A stretch of 64,000 nucleotides of DNA from Methanoculleus taiwanensis. GTDB taxonomy: Archaea; Halobacteriota; Methanomicrobia; Methanomicrobiales; Methanoculleaceae. Both the position numbers and the translations under genes were made by a program. The notes below the pieces were generated by a model. That model was not told the DNA's origin, did no database searches, and saw nothing but the letters and a program-made list of their open reading frames with translations. The stretch spans positions 353,327-417,326 of the forward strand of contig NZ_LHQS01000001.1 of NCBI RefSeq assembly GCF_004102725.1. The letters are read 5' to 3'. Shown here one piece after another: positions 57,061 through 64,000 of the stretch. The stretch's first letter is position 1; each line of letters starts with the position of its first letter.

Positions 57061-57530
57061 CTCGCGGAGCGGCACGTCTCTTGAGAGGTATGCTGAAAGA
57101 AAGGGTGTGGGGTAGAGACCAGCCCCGGGAGGTACCTGTGTGGCCCGACGTTGAACTGAAGATCCTGTTCTCTCTGAGTTGGTGTGTGGTGGGGGTCCCT
57201 GAACACTGATGTACCGATCGTACATCGGATTGCTGGATTGGTAGTGGTATTGAACTCTGTTGATGACCGTATCACTGGTTTAGGGTGTGGAGACTGAAAT
57301 ATGCGGGTCTGGTCGTACCCCGGATCATTATCTATATCTTGAGTTATATAATGGTGATCCGTTATTATATTCCTTTATATTTAACTTAAAATAAAAAAAT
57401 GGGGCTTGAAAAGTGCCCTTTTGAAGTAAGGGCACTTTTCAACGAACTGCCTCCCGGGCTAAGGCATTTATAGTCTCCCGGGCAGTCCCGGCCTCCGGGA
57501 GAGCGTTCCGGACGCGCCCGGTTGTGCTGC
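57061..57530. other. Convergent intergenic region with strong hairpin
   Basis: The region lies between the ends of the methylase and DUF89 genes. No coding sequence is supported. From about 57320 to 57400 it is very AT-rich, with TATA-like elements in both directions, and then carries a 13-bp perfect stem-loop at 57406-57442. A second GC-rich patch follows to 57530. Confidence 0.5.
57406..57442. ncRNA. Candidate structured RNA or terminator
   Basis: TTGAAAAGTGCCC and GGGCACTTTTCAA form 13 perfect pairs around an 11-base loop. A TATA-like TTTATATTTAAC about 25-30 bases upstream on the plus strand would place a transcript start just before the stem. Either a small RNA begins here, or the hairpin ends transcription from one of the two converging genes. 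Confidence 0.4.
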
Positions 57531-58388
57531 CTACTCGCGGAGCAGTGCTATCCGTGACCCGACGGGGACGCCCACATCCCGGGCAATCGGTTCGCATTTC
57601 ACCGACATCATATGAGCGACCGGCGGGAGATCGGTATAGTCGGAGAGCGATTCGTAGTTCGCCATGCCCTTGGCGATGATGATCGTACAGCGGTCGAGTG
57701 CATCCGCAAGATCAGAAGGCATGATGTCGAGATTCAGGCCGAGCTCCGCGGTGCCGTTGCTCGTCGTTGTCAGAAGATCTGCCCGGCGGTCGATGCCGAG
57801 GTCGCGCGCGTCTGCGAGCGTTGCATCGTTCAGGATAGGTGCTCCCCGGACGGCGAGGATGACCTCGGCACCGTGCGCTTTGAGGTAGTCGACGAGAAGG
57901 GCATCAAATACGATCTCGCCGCAGTTATCGGCGAGATAGACGACACGGGAAGTGAGCGCTTCTATTGCATCGGTATCGTCGATCGTAAACCCGGCCGAAA
58001 ATTCCCACCTGAAGAACTCGACGAAGTTGTCGGTGACCGTATGTGCCATCGATCCGTAATCCAGAGTATTGCCGATAACAGCGGCGAGCGCGCGGTCGCG
58101 GAACGTCGTGAGCTCTCCCCTGACCTGCCTGCACACGGCGATGGCGTCACTGTTGTTGGTTTGTTTCAGCAAACGGTAGGGATCGGCATCTCCGACCATA
58201 CGGTAGGCGAGCCGGTGAACCTGGCTTGCGATCACCGGTGCCGGAACGGGCAGGTCTTGCAGGGTGGTAAGCAACGTACGGCAGGCATCGACGGTCTGCC
58301 TGATTCGATCCTCATCCGCTGTCACCAACCGTGATTCGTATGCCACGCGGGAAAGGAGGCACTCGGTGCATCCGGGTTTGAATCTCAT
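57531..58388 (-). CDS. DUF89 family protein (ARMT1-like)
   Basis: A 285-residue protein with the DUF89 fold. Conserved-looking stretches are the N-terminal CTECLL, GNTLDYGSMAHTV, YLADNCGEIVFDALL and AVRGAPILNDAT. DUF89 enzymes are metal-dependent phosphatases thought to remove damaged sugar phosphates; archaeal members often carry the N-terminal cysteine pair seen here (CxxC at 8-11). The physiological substrate is not known. Confidence 0.88.
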   Translation of the reverse strand: MRFKPGCTECLLSRVAYESRLVTADEDRIRQTVDACRTLLTTLQDLPVPAPVIASQVHRLAYRMVGDADPYRLLKQTNNSDAIAVCRQVRGELTTFRDRALAAVIGNTLDYGSMAHTVTDNFVEFFRWEFSAGFTIDDTDAIEALTSRVVYLADNCGEIVFDALLVDYLKAHGAEVILAVRGAPILNDATLADARDLGIDRRADLLTTTSNGTAELGLNLDIMPSDLADALDRCTIIIAKGMANYESLSDYTDLPPVAHMMSVKCEPIARDVGVPVGSRIALLRE

Positions 58389-58429
58389 GATAGTACTGAT
58401 CGAACCCTGAGCAACAAAAAAGGTGTTAA

Positions 58430-58503
58430 TGGGGCCACTGCGATTTGAACGCAGGTCAGAAGACCCCCAGTCTCCTAGGATGGCCAGGCTACCCTATGGC
58501 CCC
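58430..58503 (-). tRNA. tRNA-Pro (GGG)
   Basis: The minus-strand cloverleaf has acceptor GGGGCCA pairing with TGGCCCC, discriminator A and T arm CTGCG-TTCAAAT-CGCAG. Setting U33 at its conserved place gives the anticodon stem GGAGA/TCTTC and loop CTGGGGG, hence anticodon GGG (proline, CCC). A shift of the stem by one base would give TGG but breaks a pair and loses U33. Confidence 0.88.
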
Positions 58504-58568
58504 TCCCTTATAGTTTGGATCTGAATAGCTTATGTAGTTTCGCTTCTGAAACGGTGAAAGCGTGGTGA

Positions 58569-58766
58569 TTAGATCTTCATCATCTTGTACTCTTCCACGC
58601 TACGGGTCAGCTGTTCAAGTTCGGTTCCGGTAACTTCCATTCTGCTGCTGATCTCTTCCACTTCCTTGAGGAGCTGCTTGATCCGCACGTACATCACGTA
58701 CATGATGAACAGCAGGCTGATGATGATAAGTGAAAGGATCACGATCATAATGCTGTCGATTGTCAT
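58569..58766 (-). CDS. Small membrane coiled-coil protein, 65 aa
   Basis: An N-terminal transmembrane helix (about 5-27, IMIVILSLIIISLLFIMYVMYV) is followed by a cytoplasmic helix with heptads of Leu/Ile/Glu (about 29-60, RIKQLLKEVEEISSRMEV). GGAGATAACC precedes the ATG. It follows minD by two bases and is almost certainly co-translated with it. No family is recognised. A membrane-bound coiled coil beside a MinD-type ATPase suggests an adaptor for MinD, as MinE, MinC or MipZ partners work in bacteria, but this is inference. Confidence 0.75.
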   Translation of the reverse strand: MTIDSIMIVILSLIIISLLFIMYVMYVRIKQLLKEVEEISSRMEVTGTELEQLTRSVEEYKMMKI

Positions 58767-58768
58767 GG

Positions 58769-59548
58769 TTATCTCCTGAATAGCGTTCGAGCAAGCCGCT
58801 CGACAAATCTTTCTCTCCTTTCTTCGACGGGTTCGTTATATTCGATCCCGGCAAGCGTTGCAGCTATACGCCGAAATGCCACGGCTGAAGGTGAATCCGG
58901 ATACTTGATCACGATCGGGGTCTTGTAGGTCGAGGAGCGGCGTACGTTCGGGTCTTCGGGGATCACATCGATGATCGGCACACCAAGAACCTTCTGGATC
59001 TTCTGTTTGGAGAGATCGGTGTTTTCAAGGCTTGCCCGGTTGAGAATGGCACCTCTGACGGTTCCGCCGACCATCTCGGTCAGAATCTTGACTTTCAGGG
59101 CGTCGACGAGCGAGGAGATCTCGGGATTGACCACCAGGATGACCTCGTCGGCGACGGCAAGCGGGATGACCGCATCGCTGCCGAGTCCGGCGGGGGCGTC
59201 GAGGAGCAGGTAATCGCAGCGGCTGACGAGATCGCGCATCACATCCTTCAGTCGCTGGGGGTCTGCCTCCTGGAATCCCTTGAGCGAGATCCCGCTCGGC
59301 ACCACTTTCAGCCCGTGCGGTCCGTCATAGATCGCATCCTGAATCTTTGCTTTTCCCGCGAGCACTTCGTGCAGGGTGATCGATGCATTCTCAAGGCCGA
59401 GCACGAGCCCGAGGTTTGCCATCCCCACGTCGACATCGACGATGTACGTCTCCTTTCCGTAGTAAGCAAGCGCTGTTCCGAGATTTGCAGTGACTGTTGT
59501 TTTTCCTGTCCCGCCTTTACCGGAGGCGATTGTGAAGGCTCTGATCAT
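58769..59548 (-). CDS. minD: MinD/ParA-type ATPase
   Basis: A deviant-Walker A ATPase of 259 residues. KGGTGKTT is at 11-18 with the two lysines of the MinD/ParA class, and DVDVGMANLG follows. The C-terminal tail VEERRERFVERLARTLFRR is amphipathic and basic, as in MinD membrane-targeting sequences. Archaeal MinD proteins position polar structures such as archaella or chemoreceptors in haloarchaea rather than the division site. The partner gene at 58569 is co-translated. Confidence 0.92.
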   Translation of the reverse strand: MIRAFTIASGKGGTGKTTVTANLGTALAYYGKETYIVDVDVGMANLGLVLGLENASITLHEVLAGKAKIQDAIYDGPHGLKVVPSGISLKGFQEADPQRLKDVMRDLVSRCDYLLLDAPAGLGSDAVIPLAVADEVILVVNPEISSLVDALKVKILTEMVGGTVRGAILNRASLENTDLSKQKIQKVLGVPIIDVIPEDPNVRRSSTYKTPIVIKYPDSPSAVAFRRIAATLAGIEYNEPVEERRERFVERLARTLFRR

Positions 59549-59997
59549 CTCATTCCCGTCTCATGGAGAGATCGAAGTGATACCATATAGTAGTTTCTAA
59601 ATGAGAAAGGGGATTTAACAACTCCATATCTTTTATTGGCGGCTTTTTTCTCTCCGTTTCGGGTTTTTTCTGCTGAAGTGATCCGGGGGTGCAGGCAACC
59701 GTTGTACACGCGGCGCCGATACGGTGCCCGGCCGGGGCGTGCGCTCTCCCGGAGCAGGAGAGATGATCCGCCGGGAGCCATCAGTACGGGAAAATTATAT
59801 CACCCAGCATCGCTACCGTAACGCCGCCGCACCGGCCATTGGGATGTGCCATGGTGCCGAAGGATCCGCGGGCGTGCCCCTCTGCCGGGAGCCGGGCCTA
59901 AAACGAAGGAGGGGGCGTGATACGGGTGTATTCGATTCGATATTGATATATGGTGCGAGGTGTATATGTCCTTGTATAACGCTTGGGGTTTATCCGT
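59549..59997. promoter_or_regulatory. Divergent promoter region between minD and the roadblock gene
   Basis: About 450 bases with no supported gene. A minus-strand TATA-like CTATATG at about 59584-59591 suits minD. On the plus side GTATATG (about 59961-59967) lies about 30 bases before the roadblock ATG, fitting a leaderless message. The rest is featureless apart from moderate GC. Confidence 0.45.
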
Positions 59998-60375
59998 ATG
60001 ACTGACCATCCACCCTCGAAAGAGAAGGCTCAAACGTACATCGAGGAGATCCGATCCATCAGCGGTGTGGTTGCCTGTGCTCTTGTATCGCAGGATGGCT
60101 TTGTTATGGGCAAGTATTTCCGGGATAACGGGCAGACTCCCTCGCTGTTCGCAGCAATGAGTGCAACGATTTTTGCGTCGGCAGAAGCTGCTGCGAGTGC
60201 TGTTCACATCAGTTCCCCCTCGTCGATCGTGGTCACTACGGCGGACGCCACGATTCTGGTCGTATGTGTAGGAAATGAAGCACTCATCACGGCGGTTGTT
60301 GAGAAGACCGCGGATCCTGCAGCGGTCAGTGAGCAGCTTGCGACGGTTGCAGCCAGGATTGGGGAGGAACTATAA
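59998..60375 (+). CDS. Roadblock/LC7 domain protein
   Basis: A 125-residue single-domain roadblock protein: N-terminal helix (KEKAQTYIEEIRSISG), strands CALVSQDGFVMG, the long central helix rich in Ala (FAAMSATIFASAEAAASAV) and strands SSIVVTTADATILVVCVG. In bacteria MglB-like roadblock proteins control the small GTPase MglA and cell polarity. No GTPase is nearby. The stop overlaps the response regulator start by one base (TAATG). Confidence 0.88.
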   Translation: MTDHPPSKEKAQTYIEEIRSISGVVACALVSQDGFVMGKYFRDNGQTPSLFAAMSATIFASAEAAASAVHISSPSSIVVTTADATILVVCVGNEALITAVVEKTADPAAVSEQLATVAARIGEEL

Positions 60376-61007
60376 TGTATACGATACTGGTCGTTGATGA
60401 TAGTCCGATGATCGTCGACGTATTCGTGACGATGCTTGAGCGGGGAGGATATCATCCGATAACGGCGTACAGCGGGGAAGAGGCGTTATCGGTCTTACGG
60501 GAGGCCACGCCCGATCTGATTCTGCTCGATATCATGATGGAGCCGATGGACGGGTGGGAGACGCTCGAGAACCTCAAAGGCAATCTTTCGACGAAGCATA
60601 TCCCCGTTCTGATGCTGACGGCAAAACCCCTGACGCCGGAAGAGGCGAAGGAATACGGGGTATATATTGAAGATTACATACTCAAACCGACGACGCATCA
60701 CCAGCTCTACGACGCGATAGAGCATGTTCTCCAACGCCGTCACTCCATCACTGCGGATATCGAGCGTGCACGGCAGGCCGGTGTGGATCAGCGGATCATC
60801 GACGAGTATGAGCGTCTCAGCAAGAGCGTGGATATCAACAAACGTCTCCTGAAGATCCTCGAGACCACCTACAGCATCAAGGATGCAAAGGTGGGGATGG
60901 GTGAGAATATCACGCGTGCCATCAAGAGCATGGCGACCAGTATCAAGCTGCAGGAAGAACGCCTGCACCAGATACGGGGCGAGTTCACCGTCTTTGCAGA
61001 GCAGTAA
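60375..61007 (+). CDS. Response regulator with helical C-terminal domain
   Basis: A 210-residue protein. The receiver domain (1-122) has the acidic pocket Asp8-Asp9, phosphoacceptor Asp52 in LLDIMM, Thr82 and Lys104, so it should be phosphorylatable. In place of a DNA-binding domain, residues 125-210 are helical and probably coiled coil (IIDEYERLSKSVDINKRLL and IKLQEERLHQIRGEF). I do not recognise that domain. It is co-translated with the roadblock protein, which suggests that phosphorylation is coupled to that protein. No histidine kinase gene is next to it. Confidence 0.88.
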   Translation: MYTILVVDDSPMIVDVFVTMLERGGYHPITAYSGEEALSVLREATPDLILLDIMMEPMDGWETLENLKGNLSTKHIPVLMLTAKPLTPEEAKEYGVYIEDYILKPTTHHQLYDAIEHVLQRRHSITADIERARQAGVDQRIIDEYERLSKSVDINKRLLKILETTYSIKDAKVGMGENITRAIKSMATSIKLQEERLHQIRGEFTVFAEQ

Positions 61008-61022
61008 CTCCGTTTTTCCTTT

Positions 61023-61472
61023 TTATTCCCCTTCCGCCCTGTCGGAGCCGAAACGCCGCTCCTGCTTCCCTATGTAGACGATGGCGATCGTCAGGACGAG
61101 GATGGCGACGATGGTAAGCGCCACATCGGCTGCCTCTACGGGTTCGACGCCGAATGTCAGGATGCGCCGCACCATGGCGGTCATGGCGGCGATCAGGATG
61201 GGGGTGACCTGGAGCCGGTTGGTTTTGAAGTAGAGCGTGACTGTGTCCAGGAGCTCGATGATGATGATGGTGACGAGGAGCGCGTGCAGCACGGCAAGGA
61301 CGCCGAGCGTGGTGTTCTTCGTTGTGAAGACTTCAAGGATGAGCAGCGCTACATCATAGAGCGATAGTATTGCGAGGATGGACAGCGCGATGGCAATTGC
61401 GAGGTAGATCCCCAGCGTCACGTTCGACAGGGCCGAAATAATCGTATTGATATGGTGGTTTTTTATCGCCAC
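61023..61472 (-). CDS. PsiE family membrane protein
   Basis: A four-helix membrane protein of 149 residues in the phosphate-starvation-inducible PsiE family (helices about 17-40, 46-67, 75-95 and 110-138). The stretch HALLVTIIIIELLDTVTLYF and the EPVEAADVALTIVAIL segment are typical. The GTG start at 61472 is supported by GGAGTGA four bases upstream; the frame extends to 61604 but without a ribosome site. An inverted repeat over a TATA-like element lies at 61514-61537. The function of the family is not known. Confidence 0.85.
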   Translation of the reverse strand: MAIKNHHINTIISALSNVTLGIYLAIAIALSILAILSLYDVALLILEVFTTKNTTLGVLAVLHALLVTIIIIELLDTVTLYFKTNRLQVTPILIAAMTAMVRRILTFGVEPVEAADVALTIVAILVLTIAIVYIGKQERRFGSDRAEGE

Positions 61473-61513
61473 AGGATCACTCCTGAATGAGCGTTCTCTG
61501 AAGAGTAGAACTC

Positions 61514-61537
61514 CCGGAATGGCATTAAATATTCCGG
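61514..61537. promoter_or_regulatory. Inverted repeat over the psiE-like promoter
   Basis: CCGGAAT-ggcattaaat-ATTCCGG, seven-base perfect arms. The spacer and right arm hold the minus-strand TATA-like AATATTTAAT, 42-65 bases before the GTG start. Its placement over the TATA box suggests a repressor site. Confidence 0.45.
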
Positions 61538-61614
61538 TACGTCGGGAAACCGGATTCGGACATAAAGATTTATATGATAATACGGTGAATGATAAGATAC
61601 GCACCTGAGTAAAG

Positions 61615-61623
61615 TTTTTATAC
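61615..61623 (+). promoter_or_regulatory. TATA box of tRNA-Lys
   Basis: TTTTTATAC, about 41-49 bases before the mature 5' end at 61664, leaving a short 5' leader for RNase P to remove. Confidence 0.5.
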
Positions 61624-61663
61624 TTTTCTTGCGTTGTAATAATGCTATGATGGCATACGCGCG

Positions 61664-61737
61664 GGGCCTATAGCTCAGTTAGGTAGAGCGCCTGGCTTTT
61701 AACCAGGTGGTCGGGGGTTCAAATCCCCTTGGGCCCG
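61664..61737 (+). tRNA. tRNA-Lys (TTT)
   Basis: Cloverleaf with acceptor GGGCCTA/TGGGCCC, anticodon stem CCTGG/CCAGG, loop CTTTTAA (anticodon TTT), T loop TTCAAAT and discriminator G. No intron and no encoded CCA. It precedes the RNA polymerase operon. Confidence 0.96.
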
Positions 61738-61816
61738 TTGCCATGGGCGTTGATCTGTGGTTTTTGTATAGGTGATGCATCTGATATGTGACTCTTTCGT
61801 CAGCGGGGTATAATGG

Positions 61817-62068
61817 ATGAGCACCTCATTTGACGTAATCAAACACTCGATGGTTCCTGACCATCAAATTATGAGCGAAGAAGAGGTAAAGACGTTACTC
61901 TCCACGTATGAGATCTCTTTGGAGCAACTGCCGAAAATCTACCATGACGACCCGGCAGCCAAAGCTATCGGGGGCAATATCGGGGATGTTGTTCGGATAG
62001 TCCGTGAGAGCCGGACTGCGGGCAGAGCGGAGTCGTACCGTCTCGTTGTGAAGAGACCGAAGAAATAA
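61817..62068 (+). CDS. rpoH: DNA-directed RNA polymerase subunit H
   Basis: Archaeal RpoH (eukaryotic Rpb5 C-terminal domain homologue), 83 residues. The motif [19 protein letters not shown] and the C-terminal [20 protein letters not shown] are family hallmarks. The subunit contributes to the downstream DNA clamp. It opens the RNA polymerase operon; rpoB2 begins 41 bases later. Confidence 0.96.
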   Translation: MSTSFDVIKHSMVPDHQIMSEEEVKTLLSTYEISLEQLPKIYHDDPAAKAIGGNIGDVVRIVRESRTAGRAESYRLVVKRPKK

Positions 62069-62109
62069 ATCCTGGCCGGGAGCTGATTCATCTGATAGAC
62101 AGAAGTGTA

Positions 62110-63651
62110 TTGTCTAGAGCTTATTTTTCGCGGGAACACGTAGCAAGACATCAACTGGATTCTTATAATAATTTTCTCCTGCACAATCTTCAGAAAGTTG
62201 TGGACGAGCAGCGCGTCATTGAGACCGACATCGAGACGCGTGGAAAGGGGAGAGAAGCTGTATGGGTCGAACTCGGGACGATCGAGGTGAAAAAGCCGCT
62301 CGTCCGGGAGGCGGACGGTTCGCAGTCCGAGCTCTTCCCGAGTGAAGCGCGCCTCCGAAACCTCACGTATGCCGCACCTATCCAGCTCGATATGACGCTT
62401 GTCCAGGGTGACGAGCGTCAGGAAGGGATCGTAACCACCATCGGCCAGCTGCCGGTGATGATCGGTTCTGCCGCCTGCAACCTCCATGGAATGACCGACG
62501 ACGAGCGGACCGAGCAGGGTGAAGACCCGCTCGACCCGGGTGGCTACTTCATCGTCAACGGTACAGAACGGGTCCTGATGACGCTCGAGGACCTCGCATC
62601 CAACAAGATCATGACCGAGTTCACCGAGCGCTACAACGAGCGGATCTACGTTGCCAAGGTATTCTCGCAGTACCGGGGTTACCGCGCGCTCGTTATCGTG
62701 GAGCGGAACCGCAAAAACCTGCTTGAGGTCTCCTTCCCCTCGGTAGCCGGTCACCTGCGGTTCATCGATCTGATGCGGGCGCTCGGCCTTCCCGGCGACC
62801 ACGACATCGTCGAGGCCGTCTCTACGGACGAGGAGATCCTTACGTTCATGATGCAGAACCTGGAAGAGAGCGACTGCGATACCGTCGAGGAGGGCGTCAT
62901 GTACGTCGGCAAGAAACTTGCTCCGAACCAGACGCGCGATTACCAGCGGAAACGTGCGGAGTTTGTCCTTGACAACTACCTGCTGCCGCACCTCAACTAT
63001 CTGATGCCGATCGGCCTCAAAGAGGAGGATCCCGGCTACCGACAGACGGTTGAAGAGGTCAGGCTCGCAAAGGCGCACTTCCTCGGCCGTATGGCAGAGG
63101 CCTGCTTCGATCTCGTCCTCGACCGGCGGCGCATCGACGATAAGGATCACTACTCGAACAAGCGCTTAAAACTCGCCGGCGACCTTATGGAAGACCTTTT
63201 CCGTATCTCGCTAAACCGCCTCACGAGGGATGTCAAGTACCAGCTCGAGCGCGCCAGCATGCGGCACCGCGACCTCTCCATAAGCACCGCGGTCCGCGCC
63301 GACGTCCTTACCGAGCGCCTGCTCCACCCGCTCGCCACCGGTAACTGGGTGGGCGGCAGGACGGGTGTCTCGCAGCTCCTCGACCGTGTCGATCACATGG
63401 CCGTGCTCTCGCACCTGCGCCGTGTAATCTCTCCCCTCTCCCGTTCGCAGCCTCACTTCGAGGCGCGTGATCTGCACCCCACCCAGTGGGGGCGTATCTG
63501 TCCGAGCGAGACACCGGAGGGTCCGAACTGTGGTCTCGTAAAGAACTTCGCCCAGATGGTCGAGATCAGCAAGGGCGTTCTGGATGAAGAGGAAGTGAAG
63601 AATATTCTGTTTGATTCGGGTGTCATCGCCCTCCGGAGGGAGACCATATGA
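62110..63651 (+). CDS. rpoB2: RNA polymerase subunit B''
   Basis: The N-terminal half of the split second-largest subunit, 513 residues, covering the lobe and protrusion. Clear stretches are HQLDSYNNFLLHNLQKVV, GGYFIVNGTERVL, SSAxRAD-like STAVRADVLTERLL and GRICPSETPEGPNCGLVKN at the C-terminal end. The apparent start is TTG 62110. The stop overlaps the rpoB1 start by four bases. The split B''/B' arrangement is typical of methanogens and a few other euryarchaea. Confidence 0.95.
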   Translation: MSRAYFSREHVARHQLDSYNNFLLHNLQKVVDEQRVIETDIETRGKGREAVWVELGTIEVKKPLVREADGSQSELFPSEARLRNLTYAAPIQLDMTLVQGDERQEGIVTTIGQLPVMIGSAACNLHGMTDDERTEQGEDPLDPGGYFIVNGTERVLMTLEDLASNKIMTEFTERYNERIYVAKVFSQYRGYRALVIVERNRKNLLEVSFPSVAGHLRFIDLMRALGLPGDHDIVEAVSTDEEILTFMMQNLEESDCDTVEEGVMYVGKKLAPNQTRDYQRKRAEFVLDNYLLPHLNYLMPIGLKEEDPGYRQTVEEVRLAKAHFLGRMAEACFDLVLDRRRIDDKDHYSNKRLKLAGDLMEDLFRISLNRLTRDVKYQLERASMRHRDLSISTAVRADVLTERLLHPLATGNWVGGRTGVSQLLDRVDHMAVLSHLRRVISPLSRSQPHFEARDLHPTQWGRICPSETPEGPNCGLVKNFAQMVEISKGVLDEEEVKNILFDSGVIALRRETI

Positions 63652-64000
63652 AGATGTCACGTGTCTTCGTCGACGGCGCACTCATCGGCCTCGTGGAAGA
63701 CCCGGTTGCCCTCGTTGCGAACATCAGGCGCATGCGCAGGCGCGGTGAGGTCTCGACGGAGATCAACGTCTCGTATAAAGAGTTCAATAACGACGTCATC
63801 GTTCACACCGACCGCGGACGGGCTCGCCGCCCGCTGATCGTCGTCGAGAACGGCAAGACGCAGGTCGCCCCCGAAGATATCGAGCGGCTTCGGGCCGGCG
63901 AGATAGACTTCAACGACTTTGTGAGGAGAGGCGTCATCGAGTTCATCGATGCCGAGGAGGAGGAAGACCTCTTCATCGCCATCACCGAGGATGTCCTCAC
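63648..64000 (+). CDS. rpoB1: RNA polymerase subunit B' (partial, runs off the window)
   Basis: The first 117 codons of the C-terminal half of the split B subunit: SRVFVDGALIGLVEDPVALV, then EVSTEINVSYKEFNNDVIVHTD, RGRARRPLIVVENGK and DFNDFVRRGVIEFID. The gene continues beyond 64000. ATG 63648 overlaps the rpoB2 stop (ATGA); ATG 63654 is possible. The catalytic lysine and zinc motifs would lie in the missing part. Confidence 0.94.
   Translation, partial: MKMSRVFVDGALIGLVEDPVALVANIRRMRRRGEVSTEINVSYKEFNNDVIVHTDRGRARRPLIVVENGKTQVAPEDIERLRAGEIDFNDFVRRGVIEFIDAEEEEDLFIAITEDVL

Noticed and set aside
59636-59821. 61-codon frame between minD and the roadblock gene
   Set aside because: Arg/Ser-rich translation with no ribosome site; the region looks like a plain divergent promoter.

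Overview
The window is archaeal and most likely comes from a GC-rich methanogen of the order Methanomicrobiales, Methanoculleus or a close relative. The evidence is an RNA polymerase B subunit split into B'' and B' behind rpoH, a thermosome, a complete A-type ATP synthase operon, membrane-anchored LonB, Nob1, an initiator tRNA with the archaeal A1-U72 pair, and many leaderless or TATA-driven starts. The genus is inferred from protein character; no methanogenesis gene lies in the window. About 65 genes were identified, including four tRNAs (initiator Met, Ser-CGA, Pro-GGG, Lys-UUU). I see no rRNA, CRISPR array, intact insertion sequence or prophage.

Region 1 (0-17 kb) is mostly transport and stress functions. 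It holds a thioredoxin, a sodium:solute symporter with a 41-residue accessory protein that overlaps it, a gate-domain membrane protein, a membrane PAS-GAF sensor without an ATPase domain, and a DUF362 ferredoxin-like protein. An ABC-2 exporter operon follows, whose last gene is frameshifted. A bacterial-type LonA and a MarR regulator lie between two paralogous MFS transporters. Matching 19-bp inverted repeats sit just in front of both lonA and marR.

Region 2 (17-29.7 kb) holds two small membrane proteins, arginine deiminase plus carbamate kinase, two more MFS carriers (one apparently starting at ACG), a HerA/DUF87-like ATPase, rubredoxin, a lipoprotein and a tungstate/molybdate ABC operon. 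An AT-rich, gene-poor stretch then runs up to tRNA-Ser.

Region 3 (29.7-41.7 kb) is information processing and proteostasis: thermosome, the overlapping operon prs-rtcA-nob1-gfcR, divergent lonB, tldD-pmbA, a BofA-like protein, a YqhA-like protein, and a pair of RecA/KaiC-fold ATPases of which one has lost the Walker A lysine.

Region 4 (41.9-56.1 kb) holds a type IV pilus-like motor (ATPase plus a double-domain platform protein), a tiny zinc-ribbon gene behind a hairpin, an uncharacterised protein, the ATP synthase operon ahaHIKECFABD, and pgk.

Region 5 (56.1-64 kb) holds a solitary D12-class DNA methylase, a strong intergenic hairpin, a DUF89 protein, and a MinD ATPase with a small membrane coiled-coil partner. 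Facing MinD is a roadblock-domain/response-regulator pair. A PsiE-like protein, tRNA-Lys and the start of the RNA polymerase operon follow.
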